Assembly (NCBI RefSeq): GCF_015220045.1
Contig: NZ_JADBGB010000001.1
Coordinates: forward strand, 2,535,001-2,599,000
Length of the DNA: 64,000 nucleotides
Source of the DNA: Marivivens aquimaris
GTDB lineage: Bacteria > Pseudomonadota > Alphaproteobacteria > Rhodobacterales > Rhodobacteraceae
Reading direction: 5' to 3'
In this document: one piece after another, positions 16,734 through 25,806 of the stretch
Layout of the letters: each line of letters opens with the position of its first letter
Numbering within the stretch: the stretch's first letter is position 1
Notes under the pieces: model-generated
Told to the model about the DNA's origin: nothing
The model's database searches: none
What the model saw: only the letters and a program-made list of their open reading frames with translations
Position numbers and translations under genes: made by a program

Positions 16734-17769
16734 CGTCCATCTCTGGGTCCGCGCAGAGCAACGCCCGCGCGAAGAGCGTGTCGGCCTGACGCCGAGCGGC
16801 GCCGCAGAACTCATCGCTAAGGGATTCCGCGTGACGGTCGAGGAAAGCTCGCAACGTATCATCCCGATTGCCGAATATACCGCTGTCGGCTGTGAAACTG
16901 CGCCAGAAGGAAGCTGGGAAGATGCGCCCGCGGACGCGATCATCTTCGGCCTGAAAGAGCTGCCTGAAACCGGCACCCCGCTCAAACACCGCCACATCAT
17001 GTTCGGCCACGCTTACAAGGGGCAGGCATCAGGCCGCGTTCTGCTGGATCGTTTGAAGGCTGGCGGAGGTACGCTCTATGACCTCGAATATCTGACCTTG
17101 GAGAACGGCCGCCGCGTTGCGGCCTTTGGATATTGGGCAGGTTATGCAGGCGCTGCGGTCAGCGGATTGGCCTTTGCCGCGCAGGCCAAGGGCGAAACCT
17201 GTCCGCCTGTTGATACATTCCCGAGCGCGGAGGCAATGGCGCAAGCTGTTCGTGATGCTTTGGGCGGCGCCACACCCAGCGCGTTGATTATCGGCGCTCT
17301 GGGCCGCGTCGGAACGGGTGCTGCCGACCTCTGCGAGCGGGCGGGAATTTCCGTTACCAAATGGGACATGGCTGAAACCGCTAGCGGCGGCCCGTTCCCC
17401 GAAGTGCTGGAACATGACCTATTCTTCAACTGCATCCTCGCGAGCCCGGGTTGCCCCGTGTTCGTCCCCGAAAGCGCCAAAACGGCAGAGCGGAACCTAC
17501 GGGTGATCGGTGACGTCGCCTGCGATCCGCAAAGCGACTTCTCGCCTGTCAAAGTGTACGACCACGAGACCTCGTGGGCCGAGCCGGTCGTCCGTGCGCA
17601 TGACAATCCGGTGCTCGACGTGATGGCAATCGACAATCTGCCGTCTCTTTTGCCGAAAGAAAGCAGCGAGGATTACGCTTCCCAGCTCCTCCCGCATCTG
17701 GCCACGCTGAACCGGATCGACGACGACGTTTGGGGCCGCGCCAAGGCGATTTTCGACGAGAATGTCTGA
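16708..17769 (+). CDS. Saccharopine dehydrogenase (NAD+, L-lysine-forming type)
   Basis: A 353-aa predicted dehydrogenase interconverting saccharopine with lysine plus 2-oxoglutarate, of the fungal Lys1 / alphaproteobacterial type. The N-terminal part resembles alanine dehydrogenase (LWVRAEQRPREERVGLTP); the nucleotide-binding turn is IIGALGRVGTGA near residue 190; FFNCILASPGCPVFV and SWAEPVVRAHDNPVLDV are further family blocks. Start: GTG at 16708 with TTGGAGG 9 bases upstream; the only longer ATG start would begin far inside the preceding gene. It overlaps the histidine phosphatase gene by 26 bases. No other lysine pathway gene is near, so the physiological direction is unknown. Confidence 0.85.
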   Translation: MSTPAPTSNVHLWVRAEQRPREERVGLTPSGAAELIAKGFRVTVEESSQRIIPIAEYTAVGCETAPEGSWEDAPADAIIFGLKELPETGTPLKHRHIMFGHAYKGQASGRVLLDRLKAGGGTLYDLEYLTLENGRRVAAFGYWAGYAGAAVSGLAFAAQAKGETCPPVDTFPSAEAMAQAVRDALGGATPSALIIGALGRVGTGAADLCERAGISVTKWDMAETASGGPFPEVLEHDLFFNCILASPGCPVFVPESAKTAERNLRVIGDVACDPQSDFSPVKVYDHETSWAEPVVRAHDNPVLDVMAIDNLPSLLPKESSEDYASQLLPHLATLNRIDDDVWGRAKAIFDENV

Positions 17770-17772
17770 GAC

Positions 17773-18135
17773 TTAGCTCGCCGTCTCGACGCAGTGACGG
17801 CGGAATGCACGCTTGAGAAGGTCCAGCTCCGCACGGAGTTGGGCCACTTCCGCCCGAATATCCTCTTCCATCACATCTCCGCACACGAGAACGAAGTCAC
17901 CGATGGTTTCGTCCGTTTCCGCGTCAATCACGAGGAAGGTCTGGATGCCGTCGGAAATATAATCCGATGGGATCGCGCAAGATACGCGGTAGCCGCCGTC
18001 GGCCTCGCGCACGGTCACATCCGGCAACTCTTCACCCAAGATCCGTACGGCAATTTTCGGCTGTGTCGACGCGCCGGTGACGACGGCCTCCCACTTGCCG
18101 CCCAAAATACGCGACTGTCCGATTGTGAGGGTCAT
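17773..18135 (-). CDS. Conserved-looking protein of unknown function, 120 aa
   Basis: A 120-aa soluble acidic protein. The first 85 residues alternate hydrophobic and polar positions as a beta sandwich would (KIAVRILGEELPDVTVRE, YRVSCAIP, QTFLVIDAETDETIGDFVLV); the C-terminal 35 residues form a heptad-like coiled coil (IRAEVAQLRAELDLLKRAF) that could mediate dimerisation. No known family recognised. Its start is 13 bases after the stop of the upstream minus-strand gene (18149-18907), so the two form an operon. It ends 3 bases from the convergent saccharopine dehydrogenase gene. Confidence 0.75.
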   Translation of the reverse strand: MTLTIGQSRILGGKWEAVVTGASTQPKIAVRILGEELPDVTVREADGGYRVSCAIPSDYISDGIQTFLVIDAETDETIGDFVLVCGDVMEEDIRAEVAQLRAELDLLKRAFRRHCVETAS

Positions 18136-18148
18136 TCAGGGCTCCTGT

Positions 18149-18907
18149 TCAGAGGTCGGCACGCGGATAGCGGCAGAATGTGACATCGCGGATCGTAACC
18201 TGATTCATCTGCGGTCCTTCGAAAATCAGATCGACCCAAGCCTGCTCGATCCGTTTTTCATTCAGGTCCGAATATCCCAAGTCGAACTCCACGCTCACAT
18301 GATCGGCGTTCAGGTCCAGTTCGCGCACGATCTGTTCGACGTTCGGGCCGTGTTTGATGTTGAGGCGCGCAAAAATCTCGATGGGGCGCTCGCACTGGAC
18401 GATCGGCTCCATCCGGATCAGGTGGCGGGTTTTCAGACCGTCACACGCGCTATCCGGCAGGTCGATCGCGAGGCTGAGAAACGTGCCGGCGAATTCGTAC
18501 ACCTCCAGCCGTAGACCGAACGGCGCAAGATCGGCCTCTCGCGTGTTGCGCAACTGGCGGAAGGCCATCTCGTTATAGCGGCAATCGTGGAACAGCGTGA
18601 TTTCATCGCCAATAACAGTCCGCGAAGCAACAGACACAACGCCGCGTTCAGCCAACGGGGCGCGCCAAGTGTTGGGCCGCCACGACCAGTCTGTACCGCG
18701 CGGACGGGGAAATTGCTCAGACCCGACAGCAGGCAGCAGCAAACGTTCGTTCGCGTGTCTGATACCATTGTCCAAAAGCGCGCGCCAACGGCGCATACGG
18801 GAACGCGCGGGGCGCAGGTCCTCGAATGTCAGCTTCGAAACATCCTGACGAAGCCGCTCGATACGGGCAGACGTCAGTCGATTTCTCCAGCGGCTGATCA
18901 GACCCAT
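18149..18907 (-). CDS. Protein of unknown function, possibly DUF6478
   Basis: A 252-aa soluble protein with no signal or membrane segment. The N-terminus is very basic and helical (RWRNRLTSARIERLRQDVSKL); the middle has a Trp-rich stretch (GTDWSWRPNTWRAPL) followed by alternating strands (LRLEVYEFAGTFLSLAIDLP, IEIFARLNIKHGPN, VSVEFDLGYSDLN). From memory this resembles the Rhodobacterales family DUF6478, which has no assigned function; the name needs a profile search. It is first in a two-gene operon with the 120-aa protein. CAGGAACC lies upstream of the ATG at somewhat long spacing. Confidence 0.65.
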   Translation of the reverse strand: MGLISRWRNRLTSARIERLRQDVSKLTFEDLRPARSRMRRWRALLDNGIRHANERLLLPAVGSEQFPRPRGTDWSWRPNTWRAPLAERGVVSVASRTVIGDEITLFHDCRYNEMAFRQLRNTREADLAPFGLRLEVYEFAGTFLSLAIDLPDSACDGLKTRHLIRMEPIVQCERPIEIFARLNIKHGPNVEQIVRELDLNADHVSVEFDLGYSDLNEKRIEQAWVDLIFEGPQMNQVTIRDVTFCRYPRADL

Positions 18908-18984
18908 ATCCGGTAGGTTCCTGCTAACATTCTACGATTTTGAAACTTCAACAGCGACTGGCCGTCGGGTCAAGCTGGTAACCG

Positions 18985-19578
18985 CTATTCCCGATTCACT
19001 GCAACTGTCTGATGTAAAAGAGATAGCCCCTCGGCGTTTTCGACAGGTAAATGCGCATAGCCGCGCACCGAAACGGTCATCAAACGACCGCCCGCATCGA
19101 AGAACGCCCGCCACTCGCTCTGTTCGAGGTTCGCAAAACGCGGACGACCCATATCGGTGAAGTGGACTTCGACTGTGTTACCGACCATCTCAACCGCGTC
19201 GATCTGGATCGATTGCGCATTGCCGTCCGAAGCGAGTACGCCGCCACCCGCTTCAGTACGTAGCAGGTCGCGCAGCTTTTCCTCGTTCCCAGCGATCACG
19301 GCTGAGCCGGCCGAGCCGACCTGAACCGTAATCACAGCATCCGTTTCGGGCCGCGTGGTCGAGATCGACTGTACGTAGCATGGCGCCATTGCGACAAATC
19401 CGTGCTCGGGCAGGCTGGCCTCGGTGATGATGCAATATCCCTCAGGGGCTTTCACGCGCGCTTCGCCGCCATAAACCGCCTGATTGCGCACCGGCAATCG
19501 CAGCGCCCCTTCGGCACAAGCGGCCAGAAAGAGCGACGCACCGATCAGTGTGCCCTTGATCCACAAGCCGTAACGCAT
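18985..19578 (-). CDS. Predicted lipoprotein of unknown function
   Basis: A 197-aa protein from the ATG at 19578, with CGGGAGC upstream; the longer frame reaches into the promoter of the divergent CPBP gene and is not preferred. The N-terminus is a lipoprotein signal, MRYGLWIKGTLIGAS followed by the lipobox LAAC with the modified Cys near residue 21; the next residue is Ala, so outer membrane sorting is plausible. The mature part (GYCIITEASLPEHGFVAMAPC ... TDAVITVQVG ... MGRPRFANLEQSEWRAFFDAGGRLMTVSVRGYAHLP) is a mixed alpha/beta domain that I do not recognise. It is divergent from the CPBP protease gene. Confidence 0.7.
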   Translation of the reverse strand: MRYGLWIKGTLIGASLFLAACAEGALRLPVRNQAVYGGEARVKAPEGYCIITEASLPEHGFVAMAPCYVQSISTTRPETDAVITVQVGSAGSAVIAGNEEKLRDLLRTEAGGGVLASDGNAQSIQIDAVEMVGNTVEVHFTDMGRPRFANLEQSEWRAFFDAGGRLMTVSVRGYAHLPVENAEGLSLLHQTVAVNRE

Positions 19579-19699
19579 GAGTGCTCCCGTTTGTCCCGCC
19601 AAGAGGTGTACGGAACTCGGCCAAATCAAACAACTCCAATGAGTTATAAAATTGCGGCGATCTTGCGGAGGGCAGATGCGGCGCACTACATTGAGCGCC

Positions 19700-20608
19700 A
19701 TGACATTGCCCGCTGCGTACCGGCCCCTTCGCGCTTTTGCCGAAGCTGCCCGCCCGAATGATGCTCCGCTCCGTACGCTCACCGGCTTTTTCATGGTCGG
19801 AATGGGCTACTACCTGCTGTTTCCGCTTGTCCTCGGCCCGTTTGTCTACGGCGACGAGTTCGAGATGTCGGACCCGATGCCGCTGGACGGATTGCTGCTT
19901 TTGCTGGCTCCGCTTGTCGGTCTGCTGCTTCTTCGCCTCATCCTCTACCGCCTCCATGGGCGCGGGCTGCGTAGCGCGATGGGCAATCCGTTGTCGGCGG
20001 CTAATATCGCGGTGCCGATCGGAGCATTCGCCCTGCTGATCTCGCTCGTCGCGATGCTTTTGCCGCCTTGGGTCGTGCTGTTCGAAGTTGCGCCGATCGT
20101 TCCATGGTTCATCACCATGGTGATTGGCCTCCCGCTCCTGCTCATTCAGGTCAGTTTCGAAGAGATCCTGTTCCGCGGCTACCTCCAGCAACAGATCGCA
20201 GCACGGACCGAAAACCCTCTGCTCTGGATGGTGTTGCCGTCGGTGATCTTTGGCGGAGCGCACTTCTTCAATGCCGAGACGACCTACTATGGCATCGCCT
20301 ATTCGATGTGGGCCACCATGCTCGGGCTGGCATTTGCCGACCTCACGGCCCGCCACGGCACCCTTGGCCCCGCCATCGCATTGCATTTCGCCATCAACTT
20401 CAGCCGCATGTTTGTCGTCGGCTCGGACGACACGCCGTTTGCGGCACTTGCGCTCTTGCGCGTGAGTGTCATGTCAGATGCCGCACCATTCGAAGCGGAT
20501 GTCTTTTTGCAACCCGAGGGAATTGGCGTTATTTTCGGCCTCGTATTGGTGTGTGCCATTCAAATCGCGCCGCTTTGGTTGCTGGCGCGCTACATCATCA
20601 GGCGTTGA
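19700..20608 (+). CDS. CPBP family intramembrane glutamic protease
   Basis: A polytopic inner-membrane protein of 302 aa with about eight hydrophobic segments. It carries the three CPBP (Abi/Rce1) motifs: EEILFRGYLQ (paired glutamates and Arg), FGGAHF (His) and LHFAINF (His/Asn), so it is likely an active intramembrane protease. The start is uncertain: ATG 19700 gives an N-terminus (MTLPAAYRPLRAF) resembling relatives, while ATG 19676 has GGAGGG but at only 3 bases spacing. The substrate is unknown. Divergent from a lipoprotein gene and 58 bases ahead of accD. Confidence 0.87.
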   Translation: MTLPAAYRPLRAFAEAARPNDAPLRTLTGFFMVGMGYYLLFPLVLGPFVYGDEFEMSDPMPLDGLLLLLAPLVGLLLLRLILYRLHGRGLRSAMGNPLSAANIAVPIGAFALLISLVAMLLPPWVVLFEVAPIVPWFITMVIGLPLLLIQVSFEEILFRGYLQQQIAARTENPLLWMVLPSVIFGGAHFFNAETTYYGIAYSMWATMLGLAFADLTARHGTLGPAIALHFAINFSRMFVVGSDDTPFAALALLRVSVMSDAAPFEADVFLQPEGIGVIFGLVLVCAIQIAPLWLLARYIIRR

Positions 20609-20666
20609 TTGCATTTCCCAAAGGGCAGGCTTATGTCCCTTGTGACAGCGAATAAAGGCTTTCGGA

Positions 20667-21605
20667 ATGAACTGGATTACAAACTACGTCCGCCCCACGA
20701 TTACATCGCTCTTCGCCCGCCGCGAAGTACCTGACAATCTGTGGACCAAGTGTGACGAGTGCGGAACGATGTTGTTCCACCGTGAACTCGCCGACAACCA
20801 GAACGTCTGCACCAACTGTGGTCACCACATGGCGATCACCCCGCGCGAGCGTTTCAACGCTCTGTTCGACGGCGGTGTCTTCACCGAAGTCAGCGTTCCG
20901 GAGCCGATCGAAGATCCGCTGAAGTTCCGTGATCAGAAGAAATACACCGACCGCATGAAAGCCGCCCAGAAAAAGACGGGCGAAAAAGAAGCCATGCTGG
21001 TAGCCGAAGGCGAGATTTTCTGCACGCCCATCGTCGCCGCCGCGCAGGACTTCAGCTTCATGGGCGGTTCTATGTCGATGTACGTCGGCAACGCCATCAT
21101 CGCTGCTGCCGAGCGTGCTGTCGCTCTGGGCCGTCCGCTGGTTCTTTATTCGGCAGCTGGCGGCGCGCGTATGCAGGAAGGCATCCTTTCGCTGATGCAG
21201 ATGCCGCGCACCACGATCGCGGTCGACATGCTCAAAGAAGCCGGCCTGCCCTATATCGTCGTGCTCACCCACCCGACCACCGGCGGCGTAACTGCCTCCT
21301 ACGCGATGCTGGGCGACGTCCACATTGCAGAGCCGAACGCGCTGATCTGCTTTGCCGGTCCCCGCGTGATCGAACAGACGATCCGTGAAAAACTGCCCGA
21401 AGGCTTCCAGCGCGCCGAATACCTGCTCGACCACGGTATGCTCGACCGCGTGACCCCGCGCACGAAGCAGAAGGAAGAGCTGGCGACGATCATCCGCTTG
21501 ATGATGGGCATGGAGCCCGCTGTGATCGCCGAACTGCCCGAGCCGGACAGCGAAGCTATCGCTCTTCCCGAAACTCCGGCACCCCAGCCGGAAGCCGAGA
21601 AGTAA
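20667..21605 (+). CDS. accD: Acetyl-CoA carboxylase carboxyltransferase subunit beta
   Basis: A 312-aa subunit that, with AccA, moves the carboxyl group from carboxybiotin to acetyl-CoA to make malonyl-CoA for fatty acid synthesis. The N-terminal zinc ribbon is complete (Cys29, Cys32, Cys48, Cys51), followed by the crotonase-fold carboxyltransferase domain with [11 protein letters not shown] and the oxyanion region [14 protein letters not shown]. The acidic Pro-rich C-terminal tail ([14 protein letters not shown]) is dispensable in relatives. It has its own strong terminator, so the common accD-folC pair is adjacent but not obviously one operon here. Confidence 0.98.
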   Translation: MNWITNYVRPTITSLFARREVPDNLWTKCDECGTMLFHRELADNQNVCTNCGHHMAITPRERFNALFDGGVFTEVSVPEPIEDPLKFRDQKKYTDRMKAAQKKTGEKEAMLVAEGEIFCTPIVAAAQDFSFMGGSMSMYVGNAIIAAAERAVALGRPLVLYSAAGGARMQEGILSLMQMPRTTIAVDMLKEAGLPYIVVLTHPTTGGVTASYAMLGDVHIAEPNALICFAGPRVIEQTIREKLPEGFQRAEYLLDHGMLDRVTPRTKQKEELATIIRLMMGMEPAVIAELPEPDSEAIALPETPAPQPEAEK

Positions 21606-21646
21606 TCAGGTTTCTGCGGCCATGCCGTAATACGAACGACCTATGC

Positions 21647-21678
21647 CGCGCCGCGAGTTATTTCGCGGCGCGTTTTTT
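21647..21678 (+). terminator. Rho-independent terminator between accD and folC
   Basis: Perfect 10-bp stem CGCGCCGCGA / TCGCGGCGCG, loop GTTATT, then six Ts. It implies that folC, 36 bases downstream, has its own promoter or depends on read-through. Confidence 0.93.
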
Positions 21679-21713
21679 GTAAAAGACACCTACAGCCAAC
21701 CTTGGAGCCCCGC

Positions 21714-22982
21714 ATGACCTCCGACGTCGTCCTTGAACGCCTGATGAGCCTCCACCCCAAAGTGATCGACCTCGTGCTCGACCGCGTGTGGCGTCTGCTG
21801 GACGCGCTGGACCACCCCGAGCAAAAACTGCCGCCGGTTATCCACGTCGCGGGCACCAACGGCAAAGGCTCGACCCAAGCGATGATCCGCGCCGGTCTCG
21901 AAGCCGCGGGCAAATCGGTCCACGCCTACACCTCGCCCCACCTCGCCCGTTTCCACGAACGCATCCGCCTTGCTGGTGAGTTGATCAGCGAAGAACACCT
22001 GATGGCCGTGCTGGAAGAATGCGAAACCGCGAACGGCGGCGAACCGATTACCTACTTCGAGATCACGACCGTCGCCGCCCTGTTGGCCATGTCGCGCACC
22101 CCTGCCGACTACACGCTTCTCGAAGTCGGCCTCGGCGGTCGCCTCGACGCCACGAACGTTGTCGACAAACCCGCACTGACCATCATCACGCCCGTTTCCA
22201 TTGACCACGAACAGTTCCTTGGAAATACGCTCGCCAAAATCGCCACCGAAAAGGCTGGCATCATCAAGCGCGGCATTCCCTGCATCGTTGGTCCGCAACA
22301 GGACGAAGCGATGGATGTCATCGAAGCCACAGCCGCCCGTCTCGGCGCGCCCATCATCGCTTACGGCCAGCACTGGCACAGCTATGAAGAAAACGGTCGC
22401 CTCATCTATCAGGACGAACGCAGCCTACTCGACCTGCCCCTGCCCGTGCTCCCCGGCCCGCACCAGATCCAGAACGCTGGCGCCGCCATCGCCGCACTCC
22501 GCCATCTCGGCTATGACGAAGCGGCTGCCGAAGGCGCGGTCACCAAAACCTCTTGGCCCGCCCGTATGCAGCGCCTCAAAACCGGTCCGCTGGTCGACGC
22601 CGCAGGCACCGCAGAGCTCTGGCTCGATGGCGGCCATAACGCCGCTGGCGGTGAAGCCGTCGCCGCGACCTTGAGCCGGATGTCCGACAAGGAAACCTTC
22701 CTCGTCTGCGGTATGCTGAATACCAAAGACACCGGCGGCTATATGCGCCCGCTCTCAAAAATCGCGAAAGGCCTGACCGCCGTCTCGATCCCCGGAGAGC
22801 CGAACACCCTTCCCGCCGAAACCACTGCGGACGCCGCCAGAACCGCCGGCTTCGCAGATGTCTCCATCGCTGAAAACGCGCTCGAAGCCGTCCGAGCAAT
22901 CACCGCAGCGCATCCGCAGGCTCGCATCCTGATCTGCGGCTCGCTCTATCTCGCGGGTCACATCCTGCGCGAAAACGGCTGA
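21714..22982 (+). CDS. folC: Bifunctional folylpolyglutamate synthase / dihydrofolate synthase
   Basis: A 422-aa Mur-ligase-family enzyme that adds glutamate to dihydropteroate and to folates. Visible parts: the ATP-binding loop HVAGTNGKGSTQAM near residue 45, TSPHLARFHERIR, the metal-binding ITYFEITT, the catalytic-domain block LLEVGLGGRLDATN, and in the C-terminal domain LDGGHNAAGGEA and LICGSLYLAG. Start ATG 21714 with CTTGGAG upstream, preferred over an in-frame codon 12 bases earlier. It is followed by a long palindromic hairpin and then by the convergent gabT gene. Confidence 0.96.
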   Translation: MTSDVVLERLMSLHPKVIDLVLDRVWRLLDALDHPEQKLPPVIHVAGTNGKGSTQAMIRAGLEAAGKSVHAYTSPHLARFHERIRLAGELISEEHLMAVLEECETANGGEPITYFEITTVAALLAMSRTPADYTLLEVGLGGRLDATNVVDKPALTIITPVSIDHEQFLGNTLAKIATEKAGIIKRGIPCIVGPQQDEAMDVIEATAARLGAPIIAYGQHWHSYEENGRLIYQDERSLLDLPLPVLPGPHQIQNAGAAIAALRHLGYDEAAAEGAVTKTSWPARMQRLKTGPLVDAAGTAELWLDGGHNAAGGEAVAATLSRMSDKETFLVCGMLNTKDTGGYMRPLSKIAKGLTAVSIPGEPNTLPAETTADAARTAGFADVSIAENALEAVRAITAAHPQARILICGSLYLAGHILRENG

Positions 22983-23004
22983 CCTTTCACGCTGACGAAA
23001 ATAC

Positions 23005-23038
23005 CTCGGGGTCCAAGGGGCAGCGCCCCTTACCCGAG
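23005..23038. repeat. Composite palindromic element after folC
   Basis: Outer stem CTCGGG(g)T / ACCCGAG and inner stem AAGGGGC / GCCCCTT with an AGC loop form one long hairpin 22 bases after folC, directly followed by GCGCGACAGCGCG. From memory, palindromes of this style (AAAATAC-CTCGGGG ... GGGGCAGCGCCCC) recur after genes in Rhodobacteraceae genomes. Only this copy is present in the window, so repeat status is unproven; it can also act as the folC terminator. Confidence 0.5.
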
Positions 23039-23053
23039 CGCGACAGCGCGAGA

Positions 23054-23083
23054 CAAAAAAGTGCGGCGCCCGAAGGCGCCGCT
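23054..23083 (-). terminator. Terminator downstream of gabT
   Basis: Read on the minus strand, GCGGCGCC / GGCGCCGC with loop TTCG, followed by ACTTTTTTG. It lies about 10 bases past the gabT stop. Confidence 0.93.
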
Positions 23084-23091
23084 CATTTGGA

Positions 23092-24363
23092 TCACATCGC
23101 TGCTTTGACCGACTGCTCCAGAAGCTCAAGCGCTTCCGCAAAGACCTCGTCCTGAATGGTTATCGGCGCGAGGAAGCGGATGACGTTGCCGTATACACCA
23201 CAGGTCAGAAGGATGAGGCCGCGCTTTTGCGCTTCGGCACGAACGCGCGCCGCAAAGTCGGCGTCAGGTGCCTTGCCCTCCGGCGCAGCGAACTCCACGG
23301 CCACCATGAAACCCGGACCACGAATGTCCGAGATATTCGGGCACCACTCGCGCATTCCCTCCAAACGCTGACGCAGCTTGGAGCCAAGCTCGTTGGCGCG
23401 CGCGCAGAGTTCCTCTTCTTCGATGACATCCAGCACAGCATTCGCCGCAGCGATGCCGAGCGGGTTGCCGCCGTAGGTACCGCCCAGACCACCTGGGTTG
23501 GCTGCATCCATGACGTCGGCCTTACCTGTGACAGCAGCGAGCGGCAGACCACCCGCGAGGCCCTTGGCCATTGTGGTGAGGTCTGGCGCCGCGTCGTACT
23601 GCTCCATCGCAAACAGGGTGCCCGTACGGGCAAAGCCGGTCTGGACCTCATCCGCGATCATCAGCGCGCCGATTTCGTCGCACATCGCACGGACTTCACG
23701 AACCAGCGCGGCAGGCGCCGGATAGAAACCACCCTCGCCCTGTACCGGCTCAAGGATGATCGCGGCGACACGTGCAGGATCGAGGTCCGCTTTGAACAGC
23801 TGACGGATCGCGCCCATCGCATCCTCAACCGATGTGCCGTGCAGGTCGATCGGGAACGGCACGTGGTAGACGTCAGGCATCATAGTGCCGAAACCGGCTT
23901 TGTACGGCTGGACCTTGCCGGTCAGCGACATGCCCATGAACGTACGACCGTGGAAACCGCCGCCAAAAGCGATCACAGCCTGACGGCCAGTCGAGGCGCG
24001 CGCGATCTTAACCGCGTTTTCGACGGCCTCTGCGCCGGTGGTGACAAAGATCGTCTTTTTCTCGAAATCACCCGGAACGGCGTTATTCAGACGCTCGGCC
24101 AGACGAATGTAATTCTCGTAGGGCATCACCTGATGGCAGGTGTGGGTGAAGCGGCCAAGCTGCTCTTCTACAGCCGCCATGACTTTCGGGTGACGGTGGC
24201 CGGTGTTCACGACGGCGATGCCGGCGGCGAAATCGATGTAGCGGTTACCCTCGACGTCCCACACTTCGGCGTTTTCGGCGCGGTCGACGTAAATCTGGGT
24301 CATCATGCCGACCCCACGAGCGATTGCAGACGTGCGACGTTCAGCGATTTCAGCGTTTTTCAT
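23092..24363 (-). CDS. gabT: 4-aminobutyrate-2-oxoglutarate aminotransferase
   Basis: A class-III PLP aminotransferase of 423 aa that turns GABA into succinate semialdehyde, with glutamate as co-product. Family blocks: VWDVEGNRYIDFAAGIAVVNTGH, FVTTGAEAVENAVKIAR, FHGRTFMGMSLTGK, ILEPVQGEGGF, IADEVQTGFARTG and TTMAKGLAGGLPL, whose lysine binds PLP. The ATG at 24363 is chosen because homologues begin with a short NAEIAERR; a GTG six codons earlier is possible. No gabD is next to it. Related class-III enzymes (5-aminovalerate, ornithine) share most motifs, so substrate assignment is good but not certain. Confidence 0.9.
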   Translation of the reverse strand: MKNAEIAERRTSAIARGVGMMTQIYVDRAENAEVWDVEGNRYIDFAAGIAVVNTGHRHPKVMAAVEEQLGRFTHTCHQVMPYENYIRLAERLNNAVPGDFEKKTIFVTTGAEAVENAVKIARASTGRQAVIAFGGGFHGRTFMGMSLTGKVQPYKAGFGTMMPDVYHVPFPIDLHGTSVEDAMGAIRQLFKADLDPARVAAIILEPVQGEGGFYPAPAALVREVRAMCDEIGALMIADEVQTGFARTGTLFAMEQYDAAPDLTTMAKGLAGGLPLAAVTGKADVMDAANPGGLGGTYGGNPLGIAAANAVLDVIEEEELCARANELGSKLRQRLEGMREWCPNISDIRGPGFMVAVEFAAPEGKAPDADFAARVRAEAQKRGLILLTCGVYGNVIRFLAPITIQDEVFAEALELLEQSVKAAM

Positions 24364-24597
24364 AGGAAGAGAATCTTTCACGGATCGGAAAACTGCCTGA
24401 GCTTACCGCTGTGCGCTCAATATGATCAAATTATTTCGACGCAGATTGGTCAGTTTCCGACCTTCTGGACACTTGACCGCGAATCAATCGATTCGCTAGA
24501 TTCGGAGCAGCATTCGCTGTCCGGCACATCGCCCCACAGCACCGGTCCAGGCAGGGCGGGGAGGCGGGCCAATTCGGCTCGTCTTTCTGTTTGGGCC

Positions 24598-25695
24598 TTA
24601 GGCGCCCTTACCCCAGTTCGCATCCTGCATTTCGCGCAGGCGGCTTGCGGTCCGCTCGAATTCAAACGCACCCTCGCCTTCCATGTAGAGGCTTTCAGGC
24701 TGGGCCGCAGCTGAACAGATGAGCCGCACCTTAGCCTCGTACAGAGCATCGATCAGCGTCACAAAGCGTTTCGCCTCGTTGAAGTTCGTGCGGCCAAGGC
24801 ACGGGATGTCGTCGATAATCAGGACCCGCACTGCGTCGGCAAGGGCGAGGTAGTCCGCAGCACCAAGCGGCTTAGCGCACAAATCGTGGAAGCTCGCACG
24901 CCCGACACCGTTGTTATAGCGTGGAATTTCGACGTCACGGCCTTTGACTTTGATCACAAGCGACTCGCTTCGCCCCTTCGAAAAATCTTCCCAAACAGCG
25001 TTCACTGCAGCGCGGGTCTCTGGCGTGATTGGCGTGAAGTACCTTTCCTCGTTGGCCAAGCGTCCCTGACGGTGATCATTCGGGCTGACCAACTCGCGAA
25101 CCTCGAGCTCTTCCTTCACAAGCGCGATGAACGGCAGGAACAGCTGGTGGTTCAAACCGTTCTTATAAAGCTCGTCGGGATGACGGTTCGAAGTCGTCAC
25201 AACGGTCACGCCGCCCGCGAAAAGCTTTTCGAACAGGCGACCGACGATCATCGCGTCGGTAATGTCCGTGATCTGCATTTCGTCGAACGCGAGGAAGCGG
25301 ACCTCTTTGACCAGTTCCTCCGCCACCGGAGCAATCGCGTCATCGACGCCGCGCGCACGGGCTTTGCCCATTTCGGTGTGCACCCACTGCATGAACGCAT
25401 GGAAATGGCTGCGCCGCTTGGGCGCGTCGATCAGATCGTAGAGCAGGTCCATCAGCATCGACTTGCCGCGCCCCACACCGCCCCAAAGGTACAGCCCCTT
25501 TACCGGTTCATATTTGGCGGACCGGAAGATGCCCTTTTTCACAGGCGGTTTCGACAGGCCGTCGCGGATGCGTTCTAGCGCGTCCAGAACCCCTTCCTGA
25601 GCGGGGTCGGCACGCAGTTTTCCGGACGCTACGGCAGCGCGGTATGCTTCGATCACTGTGGTCATATTCTGCGACATAGCGCTTGCTTGCTGCAT
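24598..25695 (-). CDS. zapE: Cell division protein ZapE / AFG1-family ATPase
   Basis: A 365-aa AAA+-type ATPase. In E. coli ZapE associates with the Z-ring under low oxygen and in mitochondria AFG1 takes part in quality control of respiratory complexes. Walker A is GGVGRGKSMLMD near residue 73, followed by KRRSHFHAFM, Walker B VRFLAFDEMQ(I)TDI, VTTSNRHPDELY (sensor 1) and LIIDDIPCL, all hallmarks of the family. The start is unclear: three ATGs within 11 codons, none with a good ribosome-binding site. It is followed by 234 bases without a gene before gabT. Confidence 0.93.
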   Translation of the reverse strand: MQQASAMSQNMTTVIEAYRAAVASGKLRADPAQEGVLDALERIRDGLSKPPVKKGIFRSAKYEPVKGLYLWGGVGRGKSMLMDLLYDLIDAPKRRSHFHAFMQWVHTEMGKARARGVDDAIAPVAEELVKEVRFLAFDEMQITDITDAMIVGRLFEKLFAGGVTVVTTSNRHPDELYKNGLNHQLFLPFIALVKEELEVRELVSPNDHRQGRLANEERYFTPITPETRAAVNAVWEDFSKGRSESLVIKVKGRDVEIPRYNNGVGRASFHDLCAKPLGAADYLALADAVRVLIIDDIPCLGRTNFNEAKRFVTLIDALYEAKVRLICSAAAQPESLYMEGEGAFEFERTASRLREMQDANWGKGA

Positions 25696-25806
25696 TGGGA
25701 AGATTGGGGCGGATTAGATCTTTAACGACTGACCATCACAATTTTTCATTGTCGCCGCCTCGACGATGAATTGACGCGATGAAAAACCCGCACCAATGAT
25801 CGCACC

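Noticed and set aside
23227..24714. 495-codon frame antisense to gabT
   Set aside because: gabT on the opposite strand has all family motifs; the antisense product has none.
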